Shown: one piece after another, positions 35,113 through 44,582 of the stretch
How positions within the stretch are numbered: the stretch's first letter is position 1
Layout: each line of letters starts with the position of its first letter
Source of the DNA: Pseudomonas sp. ML2-2023-3
Lineage (GTDB): Bacteria; Pseudomonadota; Gammaproteobacteria; Pseudomonadales; Pseudomonadaceae
Length of the DNA: 64,000 bases
Reading direction: 5' to 3'
Assembly: GCF_037055275.1 (NCBI RefSeq)
Contig: NZ_CP146343.1
Coordinates: forward strand, 902,501 to 966,500
Notes under the pieces: generated by a model
Told to the model about the DNA's origin: nothing
The model's database searches: none
The model's input: only the letters and a program-made list of their open reading frames with translations
Position numbers and translations under genes: made by a program

Positions 35113-36798
35113 ATGCTGACGCTCAACCGCTCCGTCAAAGCCAGCCTGGTGATCGGTCTGACACAAGGGCTGCTGCTCTGGCTGGCCAGTACTTTGCCCC
35201 AGTCCGGGGTCAGGATCGCTTTGGCTACAGCCGTGCTGGTGGGCGGCATCAATCTGCTGCTGTTGGGTGACAGCGTGCGCCAGCGCGGTACGGCATGGCT
35301 GGTGATCGGACTCACGGCCGTCTTGACGGCCATCAGTACCTGGGTATTTCTGGACGGTGACAGGCAGTTATTCAACAACAGGTGGCTGACCGGGAGTTGG
35401 GTGTTCTTCTCGCTGGTGGTCGCTTACGTCTGTACCGCTTTTATCCTCAGTTGGCCGACCCGTGAGGGGCGGTATCCGCGTTATGAGGACCTGTTCCGCC
35501 ATGCCTGGGACACGGTGTTTATCGTGCTGCTGGGGCTGCTGCTGAATGCGGTGTTCTGGGGATTGCTGTGGCTGTGGGGCAGTCTGTTCAAGATGCTCGG
35601 GATTGTGGTGCTCAATAAACTGTTCTCAACCGAGGGGTTTATTTGCGTCAGTTCGGCGATGGTATTTGCCCTGGGCGTGAATATGGGGCGCGAGAATGAT
35701 CGTGTCATCGGCATGCTGCGCGGGCTTTTGCTCACGCTCTGCCGTTTTCTGCTGCCCCTGGGGGCGCTGATTGCCATTGTGTTCACCCTGGCGTTGCCAT
35801 TTACCGGGCTGGAGCCGATCTGGGACACCGGGTATTCGACGCCGATCATGCTGTGGCTGGTGGCGGTCAATCTGTTCTTGCTCAATGGTGTTTTCCAGGA
35901 CGGCACCCAGGGCAGCGGTTATGCGGTGTGGCTCAAGCGTGTGGTCGACCTGTGTCTGCTGTGCTTGCCGGTGCTGGTGTTGCTGGCAGGGTATTCGACC
36001 TGGCTACGCATCGAGCAGTACGGCCTGACGCCTTCCCGTGTGCTGGCAATGTTGCTGGTCGCGGTGATATTTGCCCACAGCCTGGCTGCGGTCTGGGCGG
36101 TGGTGGTGCCGCAGCGCCAGTGGCTGTGGAGTTTGCGTCTCACCAACCCGGTCATCGCGCTGGGGACGGTGGTGCTGTTGCTGGCCATTCATACGCCGTG
36201 GTTCAGCCCGCTGAATTTCAGTGCAAATAATCAGGTGGCTCGCGTGCTGAGTGGCAAGACGGCGGTAGAGAACTTTGATGCCGACACCTTGCGCTATCAG
36301 CTGGGCCTGCCCGGCAAGCAGGCGTTTGACGAGTTGCTGGTGCAAGTGGAGCAAGGCCAGGTATTGACGCCGCCTGAGCGGCAAGCGTTGCTCAAGCGCC
36401 TCAAAAGTGTCGACACGGGCGAGGGCAAGCGGGCGCCGAAAGAGAAAACCCTGGAATGGATTGGCCCTGTAGTTGAAGGCAGTGATCAATTTGAAGCGCC
36501 AGATTTTGGCAAGCAGGCGTGTCAGGAGCCGGGCTGTGTGTTGTGGGCCGTTGATCTGGATCGGGATGGGCAAAACGAGGTGGTGCAACTGCCCAAGCGG
36601 GGCTGGGTCAGGGAACTGGATTTTTTCAAGCGCGATGGGCAGGGCAAGTGGCAACACGCAGGCTCGTACGAGGCCGATGCCAATGCACTGGAGATGATCG
36701 AGCAGATCCGTGAAGGCAACGCGAAGGTAGTGACGCCGCGCTATCAATCATTGTTGATCAATGGCGTGGAGCTCAATCCCCGTTCGAAGGCGCAATGA
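35113..36798 (+). CDS. DUF4153 multi-spanning membrane protein
   Basis: The 561-residue protein has about ten hydrophobic helices in residues 1-375, for example LVIGLTQGLLLWLASTL, IALATAVLVGGINLLLLG and VFIVLLGLLLNAVFWGLLWL. A soluble tail of about 185 residues follows with VLSGKTAVENFDADTLRYQL, DLDRDGQNEVVQL (resembling a calcium-binding or FG-GAP-like loop) and GKWQHAGSYEADANALEMIE. The membrane part fits DUF4153. Function is unknown. It is monocistronic, ends at a strong hairpin and is convergent with rlmI. Confidence 0.75.
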   Translation: MLTLNRSVKASLVIGLTQGLLLWLASTLPQSGVRIALATAVLVGGINLLLLGDSVRQRGTAWLVIGLTAVLTAISTWVFLDGDRQLFNNRWLTGSWVFFSLVVAYVCTAFILSWPTREGRYPRYEDLFRHAWDTVFIVLLGLLLNAVFWGLLWLWGSLFKMLGIVVLNKLFSTEGFICVSSAMVFALGVNMGRENDRVIGMLRGLLLTLCRFLLPLGALIAIVFTLALPFTGLEPIWDTGYSTPIMLWLVAVNLFLLNGVFQDGTQGSGYAVWLKRVVDLCLLCLPVLVLLAGYSTWLRIEQYGLTPSRVLAMLLVAVIFAHSLAAVWAVVVPQRQWLWSLRLTNPVIALGTVVLLLAIHTPWFSPLNFSANNQVARVLSGKTAVENFDADTLRYQLGLPGKQAFDELLVQVEQGQVLTPPERQALLKRLKSVDTGEGKRAPKEKTLEWIGPVVEGSDQFEAPDFGKQACQEPGCVLWAVDLDRDGQNEVVQLPKRGWVRELDFFKRDGQGKWQHAGSYEADANALEMIEQIREGNAKVVTPRYQSLLINGVELNPRSKAQ

Positions 36799-36806
36799 AC
36801 GCTAAA

Positions 36807-36844
36807 CCCCGTAGCAGCCGTCGTTCTCGACAGCTGCTACGGGG
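36807..36844. terminator. Strong hairpin between convergent genes
   Basis: CCCCGTAGCAGC (36807-36818) and GCTGCTACGGGG (36833-36844) pair perfectly over 12 bases with a 14-base loop. No T-run follows, so it may block 3' decay or rely on Rho. It belongs to neither of the two common repeat families in the window. Confidence 0.6.
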
Positions 36845-36856
36845 GCAATGTGCGTC

Positions 36857-38053
36857 TTAGCTGTTAGGCAGCAAACGGCAGGTGATGCTCTTGATGTAGC
36901 GTGTTTCGTTGATGGCCGGGTGTACCGGGTGATCCGGACCCTGGCCACCGCGTTCCAGCAGCTGGATGTTGCGATCCAGATGACGGGCGCTGGTTAGCAG
37001 AATGTTCTGCAGGTCGTCTTCCGGCAGGTGCATCGAGCACGATGCGCTGACCAGAATCCCGTCCTTGGTGAGCAGGCGCATGGCTTGCTCATTCAGGCGG
37101 CGGTAGGCACCTTCGCCGTTTTTCAGGTCTTTTTTGCGTTTGATGAAGGCCGGCGGATCAGCAACGATCACGTCGAAACGCTCTTCGTTGGCTTTGAGTT
37201 CCTTGAGGGCTTCAAACACGTCGCCTTCCATGCAGGTGACTCGCTCGGCAAAACCGTTCAGGGCAGCGTTGCGCTCAACACCGTCGAGGGCGAACGATGA
37301 AGCGTCGACACAGGTCACTTCGCTGGCGCCGAAAGCAGCCGCCTGAATACCCCAGCCACCGATGTAGCTGAACAGGTCCAGGACTTTTTTGCCTTTGACG
37401 TAAGGCGCCAGGCGGGCACGGTTCATGCGGTGGTCGTAGAACCAGCCGGTTTTCTGACCGGTCATGACCGGCGCTTCGAACTTGACGCCGTTCTCTTCCA
37501 GGGCAACCCACTCCGGCACCAGGCCGAACACGGTTTCGACGTAGCGCTCAAGGCCTTCAGCGTCGCGGGCAGCCGAGTCGTTCTTGAACAGGATGCCGCT
37601 TGGCTTGAGGACTTGCACCAGCGCTGCGATCACGTCGTCTTTGTGCTGTTCCATGGTGGCCGAGGCCAGCTGGACCACCAGGATGTCACCGAAACGGTCG
37701 ACTACCAGGCCCGGCAGCAGGTCTGAATCGCCGTAAACCAGGCGGTAGTAAGGCTTGTCGAACAGGCGGTCGCGCAGGGACAGGGCCATGTTCAGGCGGT
37801 GAACCAGCAGCGATTTGTCCAATGGCAGCTTGATGTCGCGTGACAGCAGGCGTGCACAGATCAGGTTGTTGGGGCTCATGGCAACGATGCCCAGCGGCTT
37901 GCCGCCGGCGGTTTCGAGTACCGCTTGGTCGCCGGCCTTAAAACCGTTCAGCGGTGTGGCGGCTACATCGATTTCGTTGCTGTAGACCCACAAGTGGCCG
38001 GCGCGCAGGCGTCGATCGGCATTGGCTTTAAGGCGCAGGCTTGGCAGGGACAT
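36857..38053 (-). CDS. rlmI: 23S rRNA m5C1962 methyltransferase RlmI
   Basis: RlmI methylates cytosine 1962 of 23S rRNA using S-adenosylmethionine. The 398 residues show an N-terminal PUA domain (about 1-80; SLRLKANADRRLRAGHLWVY), a central domain, and a Rossmann methyltransferase fold with VLDLFSYIGGWGIQAA (about 222), the IVADPPAFIKRKKDL motif near 300 and the catalytic cysteine in LVSASCSMHLPEDD near 350. The start ATG 38053 agrees with the family. It is divergent from mutM with about 150 bases between starts. Confidence 0.92.
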   Translation of the reverse strand: MSLPSLRLKANADRRLRAGHLWVYSNEIDVAATPLNGFKAGDQAVLETAGGKPLGIVAMSPNNLICARLLSRDIKLPLDKSLLVHRLNMALSLRDRLFDKPYYRLVYGDSDLLPGLVVDRFGDILVVQLASATMEQHKDDVIAALVQVLKPSGILFKNDSAARDAEGLERYVETVFGLVPEWVALEENGVKFEAPVMTGQKTGWFYDHRMNRARLAPYVKGKKVLDLFSYIGGWGIQAAAFGASEVTCVDASSFALDGVERNAALNGFAERVTCMEGDVFEALKELKANEERFDVIVADPPAFIKRKKDLKNGEGAYRRLNEQAMRLLTKDGILVSASCSMHLPEDDLQNILLTSARHLDRNIQLLERGGQGPDHPVHPAINETRYIKSITCRLLPNS

Positions 38054-38203
38054 GACGTCGCTCCGGGTATTGAAAAGGGCGCGATTATAGCCTTAGACGT
38101 AACCTTGAGGCTTGGCTGATTCACCGCATTGCGTCGGATCACGGAGCTAGTCGCGCAGAAATTTCCGTTAGAATCGCCAGCTATTCCAGAGTACGGAGCC
38201 CCC

Positions 38204-39016
38204 ATGCCTGAATTACCTGAAGTCGAAACCACCCGGCGTGGCATCGCCCCGCACCTTGAGGGGCAGCGGGTCAGCCGGGTGATTGTACGCGAGCGCCGTC
38301 TGCGCTGGCCGATCCCCGAAGACCTTGATGTGCGCCTGTCAGGGCAGCGCATTGTGCTGGTCGAGCGCCGGGCCAAGTACTTGCTGATCAACGCCGAGGT
38401 GGGGACGCTGATCAGCCATTTGGGCATGTCCGGCAACTTGCGGCTGGTGGAGGCGGGCTTGCCCGCTGCCAAACATGAGCATGTGGACATTGAACTGGAG
38501 TCCGGGCTGGCCTTGCGTTACACCGACCCGCGCCGGTTCGGGGCAATGCTCTGGAGTCTGGATCCGTTGAACCACGAGCTGCTGGTGCGCCTGGGGCCGG
38601 AGCCGCTGACGGACCTGTTTGATGGCGATCGACTGTTTCAGCTGTCGCGCAAGCGTTCGATGGCGGTCAAGCCGTTCATCATGGACAACGCGGTGGTGGT
38701 GGGCGTGGGCAATATTTACGCGACTGAAGCATTGTTTGCTGCCGGGATCGACCCGCGTCGCGAGGCCAAGAGTATTTCCCGTGCGCGCTATTTGAAGCTG
38801 GCGATTGAGATCAAGCGGATTTTGACCGCCGCCATCGAGCGTGGTGGCACGACCTTGCGCGACTTTATCGGTGGCGATGGCCAGCCCGGTTACTTCCAGC
38901 AGGAACTGTTCGTGTACGGGCGCGGGTATGAGCCCTGCAAGATCTGCGGCACTGAACTGCGTGATGTAAAGCTGGGTCAGCGCGCCAGCGTGTTCTGCCC
39001 GCGTTGCCAGACGTAG
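38204..39016 (+). CDS. mutM: Formamidopyrimidine-DNA glycosylase
   Basis: MutM (Fpg) removes 8-oxoguanine and other oxidised purines from DNA and nicks the abasic site. From ATG 38204 the protein is 270 residues: catalytic N-terminal proline and glutamate in [14 protein letters not shown], the helix-two-turn-helix with [19 protein letters not shown] (about 160-185), and a C-terminal zinc finger [10 protein letters not shown]...CPRCQT. An ATG at 38129 would add 25 residues before the essential Pro2 and is wrong, because the mature enzyme needs proline at its N-terminus. Confidence 0.97.
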   Translation: MPELPEVETTRRGIAPHLEGQRVSRVIVRERRLRWPIPEDLDVRLSGQRIVLVERRAKYLLINAEVGTLISHLGMSGNLRLVEAGLPAAKHEHVDIELESGLALRYTDPRRFGAMLWSLDPLNHELLVRLGPEPLTDLFDGDRLFQLSRKRSMAVKPFIMDNAVVVGVGNIYATEALFAAGIDPRREAKSISRARYLKLAIEIKRILTAAIERGGTTLRDFIGGDGQPGYFQQELFVYGRGYEPCKICGTELRDVKLGQRASVFCPRCQT

Positions 39017-39039
39017 TCACCAGTCCTGCGCTGAAAGCT

Positions 39040-39126
39040 TGTGGGAGCGGGCTTGCTCGCGATGCAACCACCTCGGTCGAACGGGTCGATCGCAGTGAAT
39101 CTATCGCGAGCAAGACCGCTCCCACA
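39040..39126. repeat. Paired palindromic repeat, family B (REPIN-like)
   Basis: TGTGGGAGCGGGCTTGCTCG (from 39040) faces its inverted copy GAGCAAGACCGCTCCCACAC (ending near 39126) around about 40 bases. It separates convergent mutM and the ferredoxin gene. Confidence 0.85.
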
Positions 39127-39146
39127 CAAATCGCATAGACGATGAA

Positions 39147-40067
<921 letters not shown>

Positions 40068-40095
40068 CTATAGACGCGACGAATTAACTGCTTTT

Positions 40096-41691
40096 TCATG
40101 AACTTTTAAGGCGTTCGGCCAGTTGCGTCGCGAGTTTTGCTGTCAATCCGTACACCGATAATTGTGGGTTGGCACCAATGCTGGTGGGGAATAATGAGCC
40201 GTCGTGGACCGATACATTGCGCAATTGATGATGGCGGCCGAGGCTGTCGGTGACGGCCATCTGCGGATTTTCACCCATTGAACATCCGCCCATCACATGG
40301 GCACTGGCCAGGCGGGTTCGATACAACTCAAGGCTCAAACTGTCGATCTGGTCACGTGTTTCGCGAAGGCGTGTCATGTAGCGCGCATCGCTGTGCAATG
40401 GCATGACTGCGCTGGCACCCGCCGCAAACTGGATTTCGGCCATGCTGTGGAAGGCGCGCTTGAGCCCCTCCCAGCCGTAGGGCGTGAGGGTGTAATCGAG
40501 CACCGGACTGTCATCGCTGCGCAACTCGACACTGCCACCAGGGCTGTCAGGATGAAAACCGTCGCGCATCAGCGCCAGCATCATGTGGGTAGTGGGCAGT
40601 TTGGCCATTTGTTCAGCACTGCTCTGGCCAAAGCCTGAAAACAAGGTGGCGGCCAATGCCGGGTGCAGCGGTGGCACTTCGAGTTTGTAGCCCATAGGGC
40701 CTTTGGGACCGTCTTTCCATTGAAAGTGATCTGAGTAAATCGACTGCGGCGCACCGTAGAAAGGATTGATTGCAGTAGGAAATTGCGCTGCGGAGAAGTT
40801 GACCAGATGCAGAAATGTCCGCTTGCCCAGTCGCTTGTGTGGGTCGGGTGCGTCGGAGCGCATCAGCAGGCCGGGCGTATTGATGCCACCGCCTGCCAGA
40901 ACGTAGTGGCGGGCCTTGACCGTAATCGTGTGGCCGTTGGGGGTTACGCAGCGGCTGTCCATTGCCTGGCACTCCAGGCCGGTGACATGGTCGCCACTGA
41001 TGGATAACCGCCACGCGCGGGCCAGATACAGCAGTTCGCCGCCGTTCTCCAGAGTCGCGGGAATGGTTGTGACCAGCATTGATTGTTTGGCGTTGGTCGG
41101 GCAGCCCATGCCGCAATAGCCCAGGTTCCAGCAGCCCCGCACGTTGCGGGGGATCACATGCCAGCTGTAGCCGAGCTTTTCGCAGCCGTTGCGGATCACT
41201 TCGTTGTTGGCGTTGGGCGGGACTTGCCAGGGCGCAACACCCAGGCGCTGCTCCATGTGTTCGAACCAGGGAGCCATCTGTTCCTCGCTGTGGCCTGCGA
41301 CTGCGTGCTCGCGGGCCCAGTGCTCCAGGGTGGGCGCCGGGGTGCGAAAGCTGGAGGTCCAGTTCACCAGCGTGGTGCCGCCCACGGCCCGGCCTTGAAG
41401 AATGCTGATGGCGCCGTCTTTGCTCATGCGCCCCACACCTTCCTGATACAGGCTGGCGTAGGCCTCGTCCTCGAGCAGCTTGAAATCGCTGCTGGTCTTG
41501 AGCGGCCCTTCTTCGATCAGTAGGACCTTGTAGCCCGCTGCGCTGAGGATTTCAGCCGTGGTGCCGCCTCCTGCACCGCTGCCGACAATGGCGACGTCTG
41601 CCTCCAGTGTCAGGTCGCCCTCCAGTTGCGAGCCATCATGGGTTTTCCAGCCTCGGGCCAGGCCTTCGCGAAACGGATCGGTTACGGGCAT
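40096..41691 (-). CDS. laoA: GMC-family alcohol dehydrogenase LaoA
   Basis: LaoA oxidises long-chain alcohols (for example dodecanol from SDS or alkanes) to aldehydes in the LaoABCR system of P. aeruginosa. From ATG 41691 the protein is 531 residues with the FAD motif AIVGSGAGGGTTAEIL (about residue 31), GRAVGGTTLVNWTSS near 95, a cysteine-rich stretch CWNLGYCGMGCPTNAK near 190, and the C-terminal catalytic region SAHVMGGCSMG and GANPQLSVYGLTAKLA. Assignment to lao rests on the adjacent laoB-, laoC- and laoR-like genes in the known order. A longer open frame to 42162 overlaps laoB and is rejected. Confidence 0.86.
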   Translation of the reverse strand: MPVTDPFREGLARGWKTHDGSQLEGDLTLEADVAIVGSGAGGGTTAEILSAAGYKVLLIEEGPLKTSSDFKLLEDEAYASLYQEGVGRMSKDGAISILQGRAVGGTTLVNWTSSFRTPAPTLEHWAREHAVAGHSEEQMAPWFEHMEQRLGVAPWQVPPNANNEVIRNGCEKLGYSWHVIPRNVRGCWNLGYCGMGCPTNAKQSMLVTTIPATLENGGELLYLARAWRLSISGDHVTGLECQAMDSRCVTPNGHTITVKARHYVLAGGGINTPGLLMRSDAPDPHKRLGKRTFLHLVNFSAAQFPTAINPFYGAPQSIYSDHFQWKDGPKGPMGYKLEVPPLHPALAATLFSGFGQSSAEQMAKLPTTHMMLALMRDGFHPDSPGGSVELRSDDSPVLDYTLTPYGWEGLKRAFHSMAEIQFAAGASAVMPLHSDARYMTRLRETRDQIDSLSLELYRTRLASAHVMGGCSMGENPQMAVTDSLGRHHQLRNVSVHDGSLFPTSIGANPQLSVYGLTAKLATQLAERLKSS

Positions 41692-41729
41692 CAGGGTTAC
41701 TCGAGATGAGTGCGGGAACGTAAGTGTTT

Positions 41730-42275
41730 TTATATTTTTGGCGGACCCGGGTAGCCGCAGGCCGCCCATGATTGCGGGCACTCGTACCAACTCATCATGA
41801 CCAGCTGCACCAGCGAGCCATGACCCATTTTCAGCAAGCCCAGGCTGCTGTTTTGCCAGCGCTGGAGAAAGTGCCGGATCTGCTCGGGGCTGGCGTTTTC
41901 CCAGCGACCCCAAACCCCGGTCAACGGGCCGCGTGTCATGGGCATGGCCAGCACGTCGAACAGTTGTTGGGTAAGGCTGAGCAGCGCGGGAGACAAGTGG
42001 TTGAGGTTGTCGTCCAGAGTGTTCAGCGTGGCCTTCGTAGCGTCGGGCATTGAGGACGCAGGCACGCTGCCAGCGAGCATGACCGGGATCAGCGCGCGCA
42101 AAAAAATCAGGTCGCTGCTGCGCAATACCGCAAAGCCACTGGCGCTGCTGCTGGCCGAGCAACCGCTAAGGCTGGCACTTAGCCCGGCAGTCGCCAGTAA
42201 TGCACTGGCACATGCACCGACCTTCAAGACCCCGCGACGTGAAAGCAGGGCGTTCTCGACACTGAGTACAGGCAT
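41730..42275 (-). CDS. laoB: LaoB-like small subunit with twin-arginine signal
   Basis: The 181-residue protein begins MPVLSVENALLSRRGVLKVG, where S-R-R-G-V-L-K is a twin-arginine export motif, followed by a hydrophobic stretch and LSGC, which looks like a lipobox (cysteine near residue 38). It may thus be a Tat-exported lipoprotein. The mature part resembles small subunits of membrane gluconate/alcohol dehydrogenases that partner a GMC flavoprotein. This suits the LaoA gene 38 bases downstream. The start at ATG 42275 is preferred over a TTG at 42281. laoC ends 13 bases upstream. Confidence 0.8.
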   Translation of the reverse strand: MPVLSVENALLSRRGVLKVGACASALLATAGLSASLSGCSASSSASGFAVLRSSDLIFLRALIPVMLAGSVPASSMPDATKATLNTLDDNLNHLSPALLSLTQQLFDVLAMPMTRGPLTGVWGRWENASPEQIRHFLQRWQNSSLGLLKMGHGSLVQLVMMSWYECPQSWAACGYPGPPKI

Positions 42276-42288
42276 GGCCAAGGCTCCG

Positions 42289-43719
42289 CTAGCGGATGAA
42301 CAGTTTCTGGATCAGGCGCACCAACTGCCGGCCGTAAGGCGGGTAGATCATCAGCGAGCTGTTCCAGCGCTGTTTGACCAGGACCCCTTTGGCCTTGCTG
42401 AAGGTCAGAAACCCTTCGTGACCATGGTAATGGCCCATGCCCGAGTGCCCGACCCCGCCAAAAGGCAGGTCGTCGATGGCCACGTGCAGCAGTGTTTCAT
42501 TGATGCTGACACCGCCCGAGTGGGTGTGCTGGATGACGCGCTGTTGCTCGGCCTTGTTGTAGCCAAAGTAATAAAGCGCCAAGGGGCGAGGTCTGGCGTT
42601 GATGTACGCCAATGCCTGATCGAGATGGGTATAGGTCACGACGGGCAGCAGCGGGCCAAAGATCTCGTCCTGCATGACCTGCATGTCGTCGCTGACCTCC
42701 AGCACCAGTGCGTGGGGCATGCGTCGCCCCTGGCCTTGTTCATATAACGGAACCAGGCGTGCGCCCTTGAGGGTCGCATCGGCTTGCAGTCGTTCAAGGC
42801 GCGCCACCTGGCGTTCGTTGATGATTGCGGTGTAGTCCGGGTTATCGATCAGGGTCGGATAAAAGCTGTGGACCGCCTGGCGGTAGGCGTCGATAAAACC
42901 GTCGACCCGGTCCTGGGGTACCAGCACGTAATCCGGGGCGATGCAGGTCTGTCCCGCGTTCAGGGTCTTGCCCCAGGCGATGCGCTGGGCGGCATCCTTG
43001 AGCGGTACATCGGCCGACACAATGGCAGGAGATTTGCCGCCCAGTTCCAGGGTGACGGGGGTCAGGTTTTCAGCGGCCGCGCGCATCACCTGCTTGCCCA
43101 CGTGGGTGGAACCGGTGAACAGCAAGTGATCAAACCCCAGGCTGGAGAACGCTACAGCCACATCGGCTTCGCCCAGCACCACCGTCACCATGTCTTCGGG
43201 AAAGATGCGCCCCAGCAAATCCTTGAGCAAACGCCCTGTGGCCGGGGTGAACTCGCTGAGCTTGAGCATGACCCGGTTGCCGGCGGCCAATGCCCCGACC
43301 AAAGGGCCAATTGCCAGGTACAGCGGGTAGTTCCACGGCACGATAATTCCGACCACGCCCAGTGGCTGGTACACCACCTTGGCGCTGGCGGGGATAAACA
43401 TCATGCCGACGCTGCGCGTTGAAGGCTTCATCCAGCGCTTGAGGTGTCTGAGGGTGTAATCAATGCTGTGCAGGCAAGGCATCAGCTCGGCAAACAAGGT
43501 TTCGTCCGGACTGCGATGGCTGAAATCCTGACTGATGGCGTCGATCAAGACTTCACGCTCGGCACTGAGCAGTTGGCGCAGACTTTTTAACCATTGCTGG
43601 CGTTGCGCAAGAGGTGCAAACGGATGGGCTGCGTAGGCCTGACGCTGTTTGTCGAGCAGTGAATTGAGCTCATCCTGAAGGGCTGAGACGTTGTGATCGT
43701 AGGCACTGTCGACAGACAT
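42289..43719 (-). CDS. laoC: Aldehyde dehydrogenase LaoC (coniferyl-aldehyde dehydrogenase type)
   Basis: LaoC oxidises the long-chain aldehyde formed by LaoA to a fatty acid, using NAD(P)+. The 476-residue protein is a class 3-like aldehyde dehydrogenase of the coniferyl-aldehyde type: VGIIVPWNYPLYLAIGPLVG near 125, FTGSTHVGKQVMRAAAENLT near 200, VTLELGGKSPAIV with the catalytic glutamate (about 225), and the catalytic cysteine in NAGQTCIAPDYVLVP near 260. The C-terminus has LPFGGVGHSGMGHYHGHEGF. It is the first gene of the leftward lao operon and has a clear promoter at 43772-43800. Confidence 0.9.
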   Translation of the reverse strand: MSVDSAYDHNVSALQDELNSLLDKQRQAYAAHPFAPLAQRQQWLKSLRQLLSAEREVLIDAISQDFSHRSPDETLFAELMPCLHSIDYTLRHLKRWMKPSTRSVGMMFIPASAKVVYQPLGVVGIIVPWNYPLYLAIGPLVGALAAGNRVMLKLSEFTPATGRLLKDLLGRIFPEDMVTVVLGEADVAVAFSSLGFDHLLFTGSTHVGKQVMRAAAENLTPVTLELGGKSPAIVSADVPLKDAAQRIAWGKTLNAGQTCIAPDYVLVPQDRVDGFIDAYRQAVHSFYPTLIDNPDYTAIINERQVARLERLQADATLKGARLVPLYEQGQGRRMPHALVLEVSDDMQVMQDEIFGPLLPVVTYTHLDQALAYINARPRPLALYYFGYNKAEQQRVIQHTHSGGVSINETLLHVAIDDLPFGGVGHSGMGHYHGHEGFLTFSKAKGVLVKQRWNSSLMIYPPYGRQLVRLIQKLFIR

Positions 43720-43771
43720 GGTTGCTCCAGGCGTTTTTTCTATGGGTTTTTATCGTTGGAGAGCAGGGATG

Positions 43772-43800
43772 TTTTTAGAGCTTGTGCTCTAAGTTGTCAA
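43772..43800 (-). promoter_or_regulatory. laoC promoter with embedded palindromic operator
   Basis: On the minus strand TTGACA (43800-43795) is 17 bases from TAAAAA (43777-43772). Between them, from 43775 to 43792, lies the perfect dyad TTAGAGC-TTGT-GCTCTAA. A dimeric TetR repressor bound here would block RNA polymerase. The divergent laoR gene is the obvious candidate. Confidence 0.78.
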
Positions 43801-43883
43801 TCGCCGGGCCTGTCACCCGTGTTGTTTATCGATTCAAGGTTAGGCCGTAAGATGCCTTTCGTTTTTAAATTAAGCGCAAGCCC

Positions 43884-44552
43884 ATGGCCATACGACTAAA
43901 AACCAGCCAGCGCATCGCCAATAGCAGCCTGGAGCTTTTTAACCAGCTGGGCGAACGCAGTGTCAGTACCAACCACATTGCGGCCCATATGGAAATTTCG
44001 CCGGGCAATCTGTATTACCACTTCCCGAACAAGCAGGCGATCATCTCGGTGTTGTTCAGTGAGTACGAAGCACTGGTGTTGAGTTTTTTACACCCGCCAG
44101 AAGGGCGTTTGCCCACCGTTGCCGACAAGCGCCATTACTTGCAGCAACTGCTGGATGCCATGTGGCGCTACCGTTTTTTGTACCGCGACATTGAGCATTT
44201 ACTGCACAGCGATTCGGAACTGGCCATCCGCTATCGACGCTTTTCACAGCACTGCCTGACTCAGGCGCAGGCGATCTATGCCGGATTCGTCGAGGCCGAA
44301 ATCTTGCGTATGACCTCCCAGCAAATCGAATCCTTGAGCCTTAACGCGTGGATTATTCTTACCTCGTGGGTCGGATTTTTATGCACCACCCGTGAGAACA
44401 GTGAGCAGCTCAGCGAGCAGGCGATCAAGCGTGGTGTGTATCAACTGCTGGTGCTGGAGGCGGGGTTTGTCACCGACCAGGCCCGTGAAGCAGTCGATGA
44501 ACTGATCAAGGAATATTACGTTCCCCTGGAACATGCGCTGTACGCTCAATAA
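43884..44552 (+). CDS. laoR: TetR-family repressor LaoR
   Basis: The 222-residue protein has a TetR helix-turn-helix at the N-terminus (RIANSSLELFNQLGERSVST, NHIAAHMEISPGNLYYHFPN, residues 9-51) and a long helical effector domain (about 60-215) as expected for binding a long acyl ligand. In P. aeruginosa LaoR represses laoCBA and responds to long-chain aldehyde or related intermediates. Here it is divergent from laoC with 164 bases between the starts, and the palindrome at 43775-43792 is its likely operator. The gene symbol follows from gene order rather than any diagnostic residue. Confidence 0.87.
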   Translation: MAIRLKTSQRIANSSLELFNQLGERSVSTNHIAAHMEISPGNLYYHFPNKQAIISVLFSEYEALVLSFLHPPEGRLPTVADKRHYLQQLLDAMWRYRFLYRDIEHLLHSDSELAIRYRRFSQHCLTQAQAIYAGFVEAEILRMTSQQIESLSLNAWIILTSWVGFLCTTRENSEQLSEQAIKRGVYQLLVLEAGFVTDQAREAVDELIKEYYVPLEHALYAQ

Positions 44553-44582
44553 CTGCATTTCACCCCCTCACAGGAGTTCACT

